Shown: piece by piece, positions 24,280-32,238 of the stretch
Layout of the letters: every line of letters begins with the position of its first letter
How positions within the stretch are numbered: the stretch's first letter is position 1
Assembly: GCF_965204935.1 (NCBI RefSeq)
Contig: NZ_CBDBFO010000002.1
DNA from: Hoeflea_A sp965204935
GTDB lineage: Bacteria > Pseudomonadota > Alphaproteobacteria > Rhizobiales > Rhizobiaceae
Length of the DNA: 64,000 nucleotides
Direction: 5' to 3' (one strand)
Notes under the pieces: generated by a model
The model's database searches: none
What the model saw: the letters and a program-made list of their open reading frames with translations, nothing else
What the model was told of the DNA's origin: nothing
Program-made: the position numbers and the translations under genes

Positions 24280-27264
24280 ATGAACCAGCAAGCCCCATTC
24301 TATTCAAACACCGCAGACCCGGTGAGTTCGCAGACCATCGATCCCATGCAGTCTCGCGATGCATGGGAATCCATCATTTTTGCTGCATTCCAGGAGGCAG
24401 ATCCGGAGTGCCGGATTTCAAGGCCTCCGGAAGAAATGGCCCTTGTCGAAGCAGTTTGGCCAATCGCCGAATTCGTGACAAAGCCGGTTCTTCCGGAATT
24501 CGAGGACCTGATTGCTCGGGGAATTCTTGCCCCGGAAAATGCTGAGGAAATCTTCAGCGATCTGATCACGCCCACGTGGAAGACCCTGTTCGCAGTGGTT
24601 TCAAGAAGCGTGACCGTTGAACTCGCGGCGGCAAAAGAAACCGGTCTGCTTCCGGGTGACACCGAGACCGAACGGTATGACTTCTTTATCGAATGCCTCG
24701 CAGATCCCGAATTTTCGCTTCCGGTTTTTTTGCAGAGGCCGCCTCTTTGCGCGCTCGTGGTCGAAGTTTGCAAGAACTGGCAGACATCGACAATCCTGTT
24801 TCTCACGCGCCTGAAAACCGACTGGCCGGAGATTCGCCGTGAACTTCTTAACGGGACCACGGGCGTTGTCGCTAGAATTCATCCCTCCCAGGGCGATACG
24901 CACCGGCACGGGCAAAGCGTCGTTGTATTGGAATTGGGAGGTGGGGAGAAGTTTCTCTACAAGCCGCGCTCGGTCGCCACGGAGGCCCATTTTCATGACT
25001 TCGCGGTCTGGTTCAATGAGACCGCGAACGAGAGCCTGATAAAACCTGTCACCGCAATGGACATGGACGGTTACGGGTGGTGCGAATACATTTCGCATTC
25101 GCCGGTTCGATCAAAGTCCGACCTGCGGCGCTATCACCGCAGACTGGGGATATTGCTTGCGGTGGCAAGGGTATTGCGGATTACCGATCTGCATTCCGAA
25201 AACCTCGTTGCGGATGGGGATTGGCCGGTTCTGATCGACCTGGAAACCATCTTCCATCCGCCGGAGACAAGTCTGCGGCCAAAATCGAATGACGTTTCAT
25301 CGGAGCGGGCAATGGGGCGCCGGCTGGCGGAATCGGCTCAAGCCACAGGCCTGCTGCCAAGTCGGAGCTTTGACGAACTGGGCAGCAGCGACTCGCTCGA
25401 TTTGGCCGGGATGGCGGATGTTGACGGTAAAAGAATACCGTTTGAGGTCCCGTCCTGGGAAAAAGTCGGGACCGATGAGATGCGATTGGGGCTCAGCCCC
25501 CAGAATATGGAGGGCAATCGAAACATTCCCATCCACAAGGGCAAGAGGATCAGGGCCGAGGATTACAAATCGGACGTCCTTTCAGGCTTTGATCGAGGCT
25601 ATTCGATACTGGAAGAGAAAAAACACGAGCTTGCGAGTACCTCTGGGCCTTTGCGGTCTTTCCGCAGTGATGAAATACGGATCGTTCTGCGGGCCACGCA
25701 ATTTTATCTTCAGTTGTTGACGGACGGCTCGCATCCGGACTTGCTGGTCGATTTCGACACCAAGGCGGATTGGTTCAGTACGGTCCTGGAGAACCAGCAA
25801 TCAAGCCGTATCGAACGGGACCTCGGCCCCTCGGAACTGTTGGCTCTGTGGCGCAATGATGTGCCTTATTTTGTTACCACGCCATCGTCGCGGAATGTCA
25901 CGGATTGTTCTGGTCGGACCATTGAGGATTGCTTGCCGGGAACCGGCTGGGCGTGCGTTTGCGGCCTATTGGAAAATCTTGGTAACCGGGATCGGGATTT
26001 CCAGCGCTGGTTGATCGAAGCCGCGCTCTGCGACCACCATGGAACACAAAGCAGTGCCCGGCCTTTTGCAATCACCGACGATTTCGGGACAGCCCCGGAA
26101 GACGAGCTTGCGCGACGGGTCGTCAGCCACGCGGCGCAGAAAGTGTGCGACCTGGCAACTTTCGATTCCGGCTTCGCCAGCTGGTTGACCCTGGGAGAAT
26201 CTCAGGCCGGCACGTTGTTCATCGCTCCAGCCGGGCTTGAGTTTTACAATGGGTTGCCGGGCATCGCCCTGTTTCTCGGCAAGGCCGGAACGCACCTGCA
26301 GGATTCCCGCTCCCATGAAACTGGCCGGGCGGCTCTGAACCACATTCTTTTTGCACTCAGAAGCATTGAGAAGTCGGGCCTTTCTCCGGGCGGGTTTACG
26401 GGCACCGGCGGATTGATGTTCGCTCTGTCCCAACTGTTGGACGATTATCCGGAACTCCCGCTTGCGGACGCTGTGCATGATCTGGCGATGTCCCTGCCCG
26501 ATCAGAACCTTGCCGATGCTTCCCTTGAGGTTCTGGGGGGACTGGCGGGCTGCGCGCTCGGTCTTGCCTCGGCGATCAGCAACTTGAAGAAGTCAGAAAC
26601 ATCGCCGACGGATCATGCCATCGATCTTGAAAGGACATTGATCAGCATCTGCAACATCATGGAATGCCGGATGGACCAGGCGTCAACGGACGGACAGGTT
26701 CCTGGCCTTGCCAACGGTTTTGCCCACGGTGTTTCGGGTCTGAAGGCTGCCTGTTCACTGCTGGTTGGCATTGAGGAGCAGAGTGTTCGAGACAGCGCCA
26801 AACAAATGTTGCGCACGATAGATCGGTTCGAAACGCCCAAGGGAGGCGTCCCCGGTTGTTGCGGCCAGCCGATTGCGTGGTGCAGAGGCATGAGCGGCGA
26901 ACTGTTGTGTCAACTCCTGGCCGACAACGCAATTCATCAAGACCGGTCGGAAAAGCTCTTGACGTATCTGGCGGATGGCAATTTTGCGGATGATTCACTG
27001 TGTCACGGGGCCATGGGAGCATTGCACGTTCTTCATGCGATCCGGCCCGCATTGCCGCAAACGCAGCAAAAAGCATTGTCTAAAGTTACATGCCACTTGC
27101 TTGAGCAGATTCTTACCCGTGGTCCGTCAAGCGGCACAATCGGCAACGTGACGTCTCCTGGTTTCATGGATGGTCTGTCGGGAATTGGATATGCTGCGCT
27201 TTCACTGCACAAACCCGATGCCGTTCCCATGGTGTTCACCCTTGGAGTAAAGGCGAAAACGTAG
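24280..27264 (+). CDS. lanM: Class II lanthionine synthetase LanM
   Basis: This 994-residue bifunctional enzyme has the normal family length. The N-terminal dehydratase (DUF4135, lipid-kinase-like) has Lys228 in FLYKPRS, the DLHSEN motif (Asp303, His305, Asn308) and LIDLETIF (Asp320, Glu322), corresponding to residues needed for Ser/Thr phosphorylation and elimination. The C-terminal LanC-like cyclase has the zinc ligands Cys868 (AWCRG) and Cys908-His909 (LCHGAMG). It should dehydrate Ser/Thr and form thioether rings in a precursor peptide in the cytoplasm. The only adjacent Cys-rich peptide gene is at 23828. No LanT transporter, protease or immunity gene is visible nearby. Confidence 0.9.
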   Translation: MNQQAPFYSNTADPVSSQTIDPMQSRDAWESIIFAAFQEADPECRISRPPEEMALVEAVWPIAEFVTKPVLPEFEDLIARGILAPENAEEIFSDLITPTWKTLFAVVSRSVTVELAAAKETGLLPGDTETERYDFFIECLADPEFSLPVFLQRPPLCALVVEVCKNWQTSTILFLTRLKTDWPEIRRELLNGTTGVVARIHPSQGDTHRHGQSVVVLELGGGEKFLYKPRSVATEAHFHDFAVWFNETANESLIKPVTAMDMDGYGWCEYISHSPVRSKSDLRRYHRRLGILLAVARVLRITDLHSENLVADGDWPVLIDLETIFHPPETSLRPKSNDVSSERAMGRRLAESAQATGLLPSRSFDELGSSDSLDLAGMADVDGKRIPFEVPSWEKVGTDEMRLGLSPQNMEGNRNIPIHKGKRIRAEDYKSDVLSGFDRGYSILEEKKHELASTSGPLRSFRSDEIRIVLRATQFYLQLLTDGSHPDLLVDFDTKADWFSTVLENQQSSRIERDLGPSELLALWRNDVPYFVTTPSSRNVTDCSGRTIEDCLPGTGWACVCGLLENLGNRDRDFQRWLIEAALCDHHGTQSSARPFAITDDFGTAPEDELARRVVSHAAQKVCDLATFDSGFASWLTLGESQAGTLFIAPAGLEFYNGLPGIALFLGKAGTHLQDSRSHETGRAALNHILFALRSIEKSGLSPGGFTGTGGLMFALSQLLDDYPELPLADAVHDLAMSLPDQNLADASLEVLGGLAGCALGLASAISNLKKSETSPTDHAIDLERTLISICNIMECRMDQASTDGQVPGLANGFAHGVSGLKAACSLLVGIEEQSVRDSAKQMLRTIDRFETPKGGVPGCCGQPIAWCRGMSGELLCQLLADNAIHQDRSEKLLTYLADGNFADDSLCHGAMGALHVLHAIRPALPQTQQKALSKVTCHLLEQILTRGPSSGTIGNVTSPGFMDGLSGIGYAALSLHKPDAVPMVFTLGVKAKT

Positions 27265-27398
27265 CCTTCACACCAGCCATTGCAGACTGAAACTGGTTCG
27301 ATTGAAAGGGTATCGCGTTTCCTGTGCCATGGGCGATTGCCCGCGGCAAACCGTCATCGGCCTTTGATCAGATTCGACCCGGCGTCCGCCGGACCCAA

Positions 27399-27429
27399 CA
27401 AAAAAACCGCCCAATGGGCGGTTGTATTT
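27399..27429 (-). terminator. Rho-independent terminator next to the attachment-site relic
   Basis: AACCGCCC (27405-27412) and GGGCGGTT (27416-27423) form an 8-bp stem with a 3-base loop, flanked by A-runs on one side and a T-rich tract on the other, so it could work in both directions. It directly follows the tRNA-3'-end relic when read on the - strand and is probably the original terminator of that tRNA gene. Confidence 0.75.
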
Positions 27430-27442
27430 TGGTTGCGGGGGC
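27430..27442 (-). other. Putative ICE attachment site: 13-nt relic of a tRNA 3' end
   Basis: Read on the - strand this is GCCCCCGCAACCA, identical to the last 13 bases (acceptor strand plus CCA) of tRNAs such as initiator tRNA-Met as I remember them. The serine-recombinase frame runs into it, and a strong terminator follows 6 bp later, as expected when an element inserts into the 3' end of a tRNA gene. The rest of the tRNA is absent here, so this is one junction; the partner junction is not in the window. Confidence 0.5.
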
Positions 27443-29102
27443 TCGCAACGTCTTTTGTTATAACTTGCGATCGGTTTTGCCCCTTCCTGTCGGCTGCGAT
27501 GTCGAGAATACCCATCAGATCGCCGCGTAGGCTGACGCGCACGTCTCCGCGCTTGTCGCCAGGCGTTAAAACGACCTCTTCCACCGCCGAACGTATCGCC
27601 TCCGCGGCCTCCGCGCGCATCTCCGGATCGTCGAGCGCGGCCGCCAAGTGTTGCACCCTTCTCCGGTAGATTTCGGCTACGTTGGGATGGATGTCGGGCA
27701 CGTCGGTCGGGACGTCCTTCATTCGCGCGAGAATATCGGCCTTCTGGCGCTCCAGCTCATCCATCCGCGCTTTCATCGCTGGCTGATACATGCCGTCCTC
27801 AATGGCGGCCATCATGCCGGCGATGCCGCGCTCGACCTTTTCCAACGCTTTATTATCAAGTTCCATTTGCACCCGACGCTCGCGATTCTGCTGATTGAGC
27901 GCCTCGGCGTAGGCACGCACGGCCTCGGCCACCGCGTCGGCGGAAACGAGCTTCTCGGTCAGGCCCGTCAGAATGCGGGCCTCGATCTTGTCCCGAAGAA
28001 TCGTGCGGCCGTTGTCGCAGGTCCCGCGGCGATAGCGGTTGAGGCAGCCGTAGCGGTCGCGGGTGATGATGCCGTAGTTACCGCCACAGCAACCGCATTT
28101 GAGCAGGCCCGAGAACAGAAACGCCGGGCGGCGCAGTTCGTTCATGTGCCTGGCACGATAGGCGCGCACGCCCTTGGTGACATTCTCGAACTGTTTGGAG
28201 ATTTCCTCCTGCCGCCGTCGCGCCGCCTGCCATAGGTCTTCGTCGACGATGCGCAGGTTCGGCACCTCGGTCCTGATCCATTCGGACTCGGGGTTGACCC
28301 GCGAGACGCGCTTTCCCGTCGCCGGATTCTTGATGTAGCGCAGCCGGTTCCAGAGCAGCATACCCGCATAGAGTTCGTTGTTGACGACACCAGTGCCCCG
28401 GCAGACATGGCCGCGAATGGTCGTGTCCCCCCAAGCCTTGCCATTAGGGCCGGGAATGTCATCGCGGTTGAGATCGGCGGCGATAGCCTTGGGGCTCTTG
28501 CCGGCGGCGAATTCACGAAAGATGCGGCGCACGATCTCGGCCTCGGCCTCGTTGATCTTCCGCTCGCCGCGCACCTGCTGGCCATCGCCGTTGAGACACT
28601 TCACAACGTCGTAGCCATAACAGAGGCCGCCGCCGGCTTTGCCCTTCTCGACGCGGCCGCGCAGACCACGGCGGGTCTTGGCGGCGAGGTCTTTCAGGAA
28701 CAGGGCGTTCATCGTGCCCTTGAGACCGACATGCAGCTCGGAGATCTCGCCCTCGGCGAGCGTCACGAGCGTGACACCGGCAAATTTGAAATGCTTGTAG
28801 AGGATGGCGACATCGGCCTGGTCGCGGCTGATGCGGTCCAGCGCTTCCGCCAGCAGGATCTCGAACTTGCCCGCCTGCGCGTCCTGCAGGAGCGCCTGGA
28901 TGCCCGGCCGCAACGTCACGCTCGCCCCCGAAATGGCGGCATCCTTGTAGGCCCCCACGACCTTCCACTTCTCCCGCGCCGCCTAGTCCCGGCAGATGCG
29001 GAACTGGTCTTCTATGGAGGAAACGCTCTGGTTGTCCGAGGAATAGCGGGCGTATAGCGCAACGCGGGTCATGAGACTTTCCTTTCTTTCAAAGCCGGGA
29101 GT

Positions 29103-29345
29103 TCACCCCTCCGGCTTCCGCTCCTCTTCCTCTCGCTCCGGAGTGGCGTTGTCGTTGGCCGCCTGCCTCCGCCGCTTCCTCTCCCAGGCCGTGTAATGCT
29201 CCCGCGCGATCTGGCGCCCGATTGCCCGGGCGATGATCCGGATGCGGGGGTCCAGCCCGCCTTCCGCCCTGCTTCCCGGCGAGCCATTGTCGTTGGCCGG
29301 GCTCGGAACGGTTCCCGACGCTGGTTCTTCCTTCTTCATGGGCAT
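29103..29345 (-). CDS. Small conserved ICE-associated protein, unknown function
   Basis: This is an 80-residue, highly charged protein. The central segment LDPRIRIIARAIGRQIAREHY is the recognisable part, framed by two PANDN/AANDN-type repeats. I recall similar short genes next to the serine recombinase in rhizobial elements. It lies 30 bp upstream of the recombinase start in the same direction, so the two are probably co-transcribed. It may assist recombination, but nothing in the sequence proves this. Confidence 0.55.
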   Translation of the reverse strand: MPMKKEEPASGTVPSPANDNGSPGSRAEGGLDPRIRIIARAIGRQIAREHYTAWERKRRRQAANDNATPEREEEERKPEG

Positions 29346-29440
29346 GCCTCTTCCAGCATAAAAATCGCCGGAACAGGATCGCCCGCAGCGCGGAAATCTC
29401 TTATGGCCCTTATGTACCCCGTTCTTCTCCCACGCTCCCT

Positions 29441-30355
29441 TTAGGCAAACAACGCCTTCAACATTTCTCCTTGCTCGGCATGCTTGGCCGGATTTTCAGC
29501 CTTGAGCCTGCGTAGGTTGAGAAGCTTCCACTGGACGGCGGGAAGCCGCTCGGCCTGGGGCAGATCGATAAGCGCGAAATCCGGTTCGGCGTCCTGAAGC
29601 AACAGCAGGAACGCCGCGGACTTCCCGGTCAATCGGCTTCGAATATCCGCGATCAGGCGCGTCCGCGCCGTTTCGAGATCGGACAGCGCGATCTCTTCCC
29701 GCGTCATCCCAACGAATTCCTCCGTGTACAGTTCTTCTATCGGGATAGCCGGCGGCGCCAGCAGTTCGTGCGGCGGACGGCCGGACGCGCAGACATAGAC
29801 CAGAAAGACCCGGAACAAATCGTCCGTCAGCCCCTCATTCTCATAGAGCAGGTGGACATCGTAGAGATCGCGCGGGTGCTGGCGGTCGAGGGCGGCATGC
29901 AGCTTGCCGGCAAAGAGATCCTCGAAGGCGAGCACCGGCATCTCGGCAAATCCGAAGGCGTCCTCCACCACGTCCGAAACCTTCATCGGCACCGGCGGCA
30001 GCACCGTTCCGCGCATGACCGGCGAAGTCTCGATCTTCACACTCGCCGCACCGCGCGAGGCCATGATGCGGGTTTCCAGGCTCCCGCCGCCGGCGATGCG
30101 CTGGAGCCGCACGTCCCTGTTGCTGCGGCCGAATGAGTCCATGATCCGGTCGAGCGTGGCATCGATATGCTGAAGAGAGACGGCCCGATCCTCGACCGGC
30201 ACGTAGGTCAGATCGATATCGACCGACAGGCGCGGCATGTCCCGGTAGAAGAGATTGATGGCCGAACCGCCTTTGAGCGCAAAGACCTCCTCGGCCGCAA
30301 TGGCCGGCAGGAGACGCACCAGCAAACGGACCTGCTCGACATAGCGTTCACGCAT
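29441..30355 (-). CDS. AbiEii-type nucleotidyltransferase toxin
   Basis: The ATG at 30355 gives 304 residues; it overlaps the antitoxin gene by 8 bp, which supports this start over longer in-frame options. The N-terminal nucleotidyltransferase signature is KGGSAINLFYRDMPRLSVDIDL, with the GGS and DxD pair typical of the AbiEii/DUF1814 family, followed by FEDLFAGKLHAALDR. Such toxins nucleotidylate tRNA or other targets in type IV toxin-antitoxin systems that stop phage infection or stabilise mobile elements. It is encoded downstream of its partner as usual. Residue conservation looks complete, so it is probably active. Confidence 0.85.
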   Translation of the reverse strand: MRERYVEQVRLLVRLLPAIAAEEVFALKGGSAINLFYRDMPRLSVDIDLTYVPVEDRAVSLQHIDATLDRIMDSFGRSNRDVRLQRIAGGGSLETRIMASRGAASVKIETSPVMRGTVLPPVPMKVSDVVEDAFGFAEMPVLAFEDLFAGKLHAALDRQHPRDLYDVHLLYENEGLTDDLFRVFLVYVCASGRPPHELLAPPAIPIEELYTEEFVGMTREEIALSDLETARTRLIADIRSRLTGKSAAFLLLLQDAEPDFALIDLPQAERLPAVQWKLLNLRRLKAENPAKHAEQGEMLKALFA

Positions 30356-31232
30356 GGCTCGAGTCCTCGTCCATGTCCACAGGCAGAAGCGTCTCGGGCA
30401 CATAGATCCGGTAGACCGGATGCAGTTTTCCGCCCTTCGCCAGCGCGCGCGGGCCGGATCCGAAATCGATGGCGCTTTTGTCCAGATGCTTGCGCCATGC
30501 ATGGGCATGCCGGTCGGCGAACACGAAAAACAGGCGCTTGACCTTGATGCTTCGGCAAGTGCGCAGCAGCGTCATCAGGCGCCTGGGACGCAGATTCGTC
30601 AGGCCCTGAAAGATCATGTCCAGATTGTCGAAGGTCGCGTGCGCTGGCAGTTCGTCGAGCGCTTCGAGGATGGCGCGCTCGGGGGACGAAACCTTGAGCG
30701 GCCAGCGCCAGGGGCTCACCGTCGGGCCGTGTTCCGCCCCCGCACCGGGCGCGCTCTCGAACTGGTGCTCGGCATTCTCGACGCCGGTAAGGTCGTCACC
30801 GAACAGGACGCACGAGCGAACGACGAACTGTGTCTTGCCTGGAAGGCGCGCTAGCCAGGAGGGAACTTCGCCATATAGATAGATACGCTCCCCGCCGCCA
30901 AGCGGCAGGTAGTGGGCGAGCCCATGAAAACCGAGCGAGCTCAAACCACCCAGATGAACGTCATGCCCCATGATCCACTGGATGGAGAGCAGAGGGAGCT
31001 GCCAGTCGGTCTCCGGTCGGACAAGCGGGTGCCCTGCCTGATCGGTATGAGGCAGCGGGCGACGATAGACCCCGCGCACCACGCGCTCCAGCCAGCCCCG
31101 CTCGGCATAGTCGTGGATGGACTTGGGATCGATCCCGAAGCGCTTCAGCCATGCCGCATCAACGAGAAAGCCGGGAGGGACCCGCTCCAGAAAGGGCTTT
31201 AGCCTTGGCGTTCTTTGATGGCTCATAACCAT
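30348..31232 (-). CDS. AbiEi-type antitoxin/transcriptional regulator
   Basis: The start at ATG 31232 gives 294 residues; ATG 31226 is two codons further on. The N-terminal winged-helix region (WLKRFGIDPKSIHDYAERGWLERVVRGVYRR) and the following domain (LSIQWIMGHDVHLGGLSSLGFHGLAHYL, then SPERAILEALDELP) match AbiEi/DUF6577-like antitoxins. These repress their own operon and counter the AbiEii toxin. The upstream region is unusually AT-rich and holds a large palindrome at 31275-31319. The pair sits between the recombinase and the conjugation genes, probably as an addiction module of the element. Confidence 0.82.
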   Translation of the reverse strand: MVMSHQRTPRLKPFLERVPPGFLVDAAWLKRFGIDPKSIHDYAERGWLERVVRGVYRRPLPHTDQAGHPLVRPETDWQLPLLSIQWIMGHDVHLGGLSSLGFHGLAHYLPLGGGERIYLYGEVPSWLARLPGKTQFVVRSCVLFGDDLTGVENAEHQFESAPGAGAEHGPTVSPWRWPLKVSSPERAILEALDELPAHATFDNLDMIFQGLTNLRPRRLMTLLRTCRSIKVKRLFFVFADRHAHAWRKHLDKSAIDFGSGPRALAKGGKLHPVYRIYVPETLLPVDMDEDSSHA

Positions 31233-31274
31233 CAAATTTACATATTTTGAAAATACGCACAACTCTTATTTCCT

Positions 31275-31319
31275 AAATATCTTTAATTAATGGTCCAAAA
31301 CCATCAAAAAAAGATATTT
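31275..31319. promoter_or_regulatory. Nested 45-bp palindrome upstream of the AbiE operon
   Basis: Outer arms AAATATCTTT (31275-31284) and AAAGATATTT (31310-31319) and inner arms ATGGT (31290-31294) and ACCAT (31300-31304) share one centre at 31297. AACCATCAAA occurs at 31299-31308 and again at 31227-31236 over the antitoxin start. This looks like the autoregulatory operator of the antitoxin; a hairpin-type terminator is the alternative. Confidence 0.55.
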
Positions 31320-31563
31320 TCAAAATTCCCTATCCCATTGCCGACCGGGACGGACGCGCCCCTTTTCGAGAGCCCGGCAGGACCAGGCACGATGATACGA
31401 ATCCTCGGCAGATGCGCTTATGATCTGAGGTTTCGTAACAACATCCCCTGCAGGAAGGCTCGCCTTGCCTTCGGAGACATCCACATGCCCGCGAAGGGCG
31501 CGACTTCCGAATTCATGGGCAAAAGCCATCGTCGCCTGAAGCCTTCTGCGAACGATTTCGGAT
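31320..31563. other. Intergenic stretch between the AbiE operon and DUF736
   Basis: No gene is supported. The first bases belong to the AbiE control region. The remainder is of normal GC content with short, unconvincing open frames on both strands. It may be debris left when the AbiE module entered behind the trb operon. Confidence 0.4.
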
Positions 31564-31899
31564 TCAAGCAAATCGGAGCAGCTCATCCCCCCGCCGCCTG
31601 TTCCAGACGAGTTGCGCCCGATCACCCTCCTCGGAAGGGAACAGGGCGGCGGTGAAAGGCCCGGGAAGGCTCGGGTCGTCGAGACGGACGCGAAGATAGT
31701 ATTTCGGGTGATCGCACGTCGTGCGGGCATCCCAGGCGCCACCGATGCGTGCGTTGCCGACAAGGACGCGGAATGCCGGGGCGTTGTCATGGGTTCGGTC
31801 GTCGTTGGGGACGAGCCGGACCTTGGCGTCGATAGTGAGCGTGCGGATGGAACCGGTCCAGCCGCCGTCATTGGACAAAGTGAAGCTGCCGATTTGCAT
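31564..31899 (-). CDS. DUF736 family protein
   Basis: This 111-residue protein starts MQIGSFTLSNDGGWTGSIRTLTID, the usual opening of DUF736, and ends with the YYLRVRLDDPSLPGPFTAALF segment of the family. DUF736 genes are typically found beside conjugation genes in rhizobial integrative elements and plasmids; their role is unknown, and single-stranded DNA binding has been suggested by fold resemblance. It lies 3 bp after the DUF2274 gene and is the last gene of the trb operon. Confidence 0.88.
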   Translation of the reverse strand: MQIGSFTLSNDGGWTGSIRTLTIDAKVRLVPNDDRTHDNAPAFRVLVGNARIGGAWDARTTCDHPKYYLRVRLDDPSLPGPFTAALFPSEEGDRAQLVWNRRRGDELLRFA

Positions 31900-31902
31900 G
31901 GG

Positions 31903-32226
31903 TCACTCCTTAAATTGCGATGTGGATGAGACAGCGGGCGACGCCGCTTCGGTATTGCCTGCGCGGGCCGAGCGGGCGCGGCGGGCCGGTCTGTCGGTGT
32001 CCGTTTCCGGCAACCCATCCTTGCGCGCCTTGGCGAAGGTGCGGTCGCTTTCGAGGAACGCTTCGAGCATGAAGGGGATGAGATCTGCGACGGATTCGGT
32101 TTCGCCGTAGGTGGCGCGGTAAAGGGCGGCATAGTCGCGCAGCGCCCAGTTGAGGCCGGCGCTGAGCGTGACGGTGATCTTCGCGGGCGTGCGGTCGGGG
32201 AGCTTTGCGAGTTTCAGGTTGGTCAT
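31903..32226 (-). CDS. DUF2274 family protein
   Basis: This is a 107-residue protein. KLAKLPDRTPAKITVTLSAGLNWALRDYAALY followed by VADLIPFMLEAFLESDRTFAKAR is the DUF2274 pattern, which looks like a small DNA-binding or relaxosome-type helix bundle. The C-terminal 40 residues are Arg/Ala/Ser-rich and probably disordered. In related elements it sits directly after trbI, as it does here (12 bp spacing). Function unknown; it is probably accessory to conjugation. Confidence 0.85.
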   Translation of the reverse strand: MTNLKLAKLPDRTPAKITVTLSAGLNWALRDYAALYRATYGETESVADLIPFMLEAFLESDRTFAKARKDGLPETDTDRPARRARSARAGNTEAASPAVSSTSQFKE

Positions 32227-32238
32227 GATGATTCCTTC

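Larger units (their letters stand above)
27354..29072 (-). pseudogene. Serine recombinase (resolvase/Zn-ribbon type) interrupted by an amber stop
   Basis: The gene starts at ATG 29072 with VALYARYSSDNQ, which holds the catalytic serine (Ser11 or Ser12). After RICRD the codon 30 is TAG (28983-28985), where relatives as I remember have Tyr (CRDYAAREKW); the frame then continues open for over 530 codons to 27354. The remaining parts are resolvase core (EALDRISRDQ), recombinase domain and Zn-ribbon (KCGCCGGNYG). An internal GTG at 28958 could only make a protein without the catalytic serine. This is the integrase of the element, at its left border. Unless the amber is suppressed, excision and integration are lost. 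Confidence 0.85.

Noticed and set aside
27430..27442. A complete tRNA gene at the ICE border
   Set aside because: Only the last 13 bases of a tRNA are present; no anticodon or T arm can be drawn.
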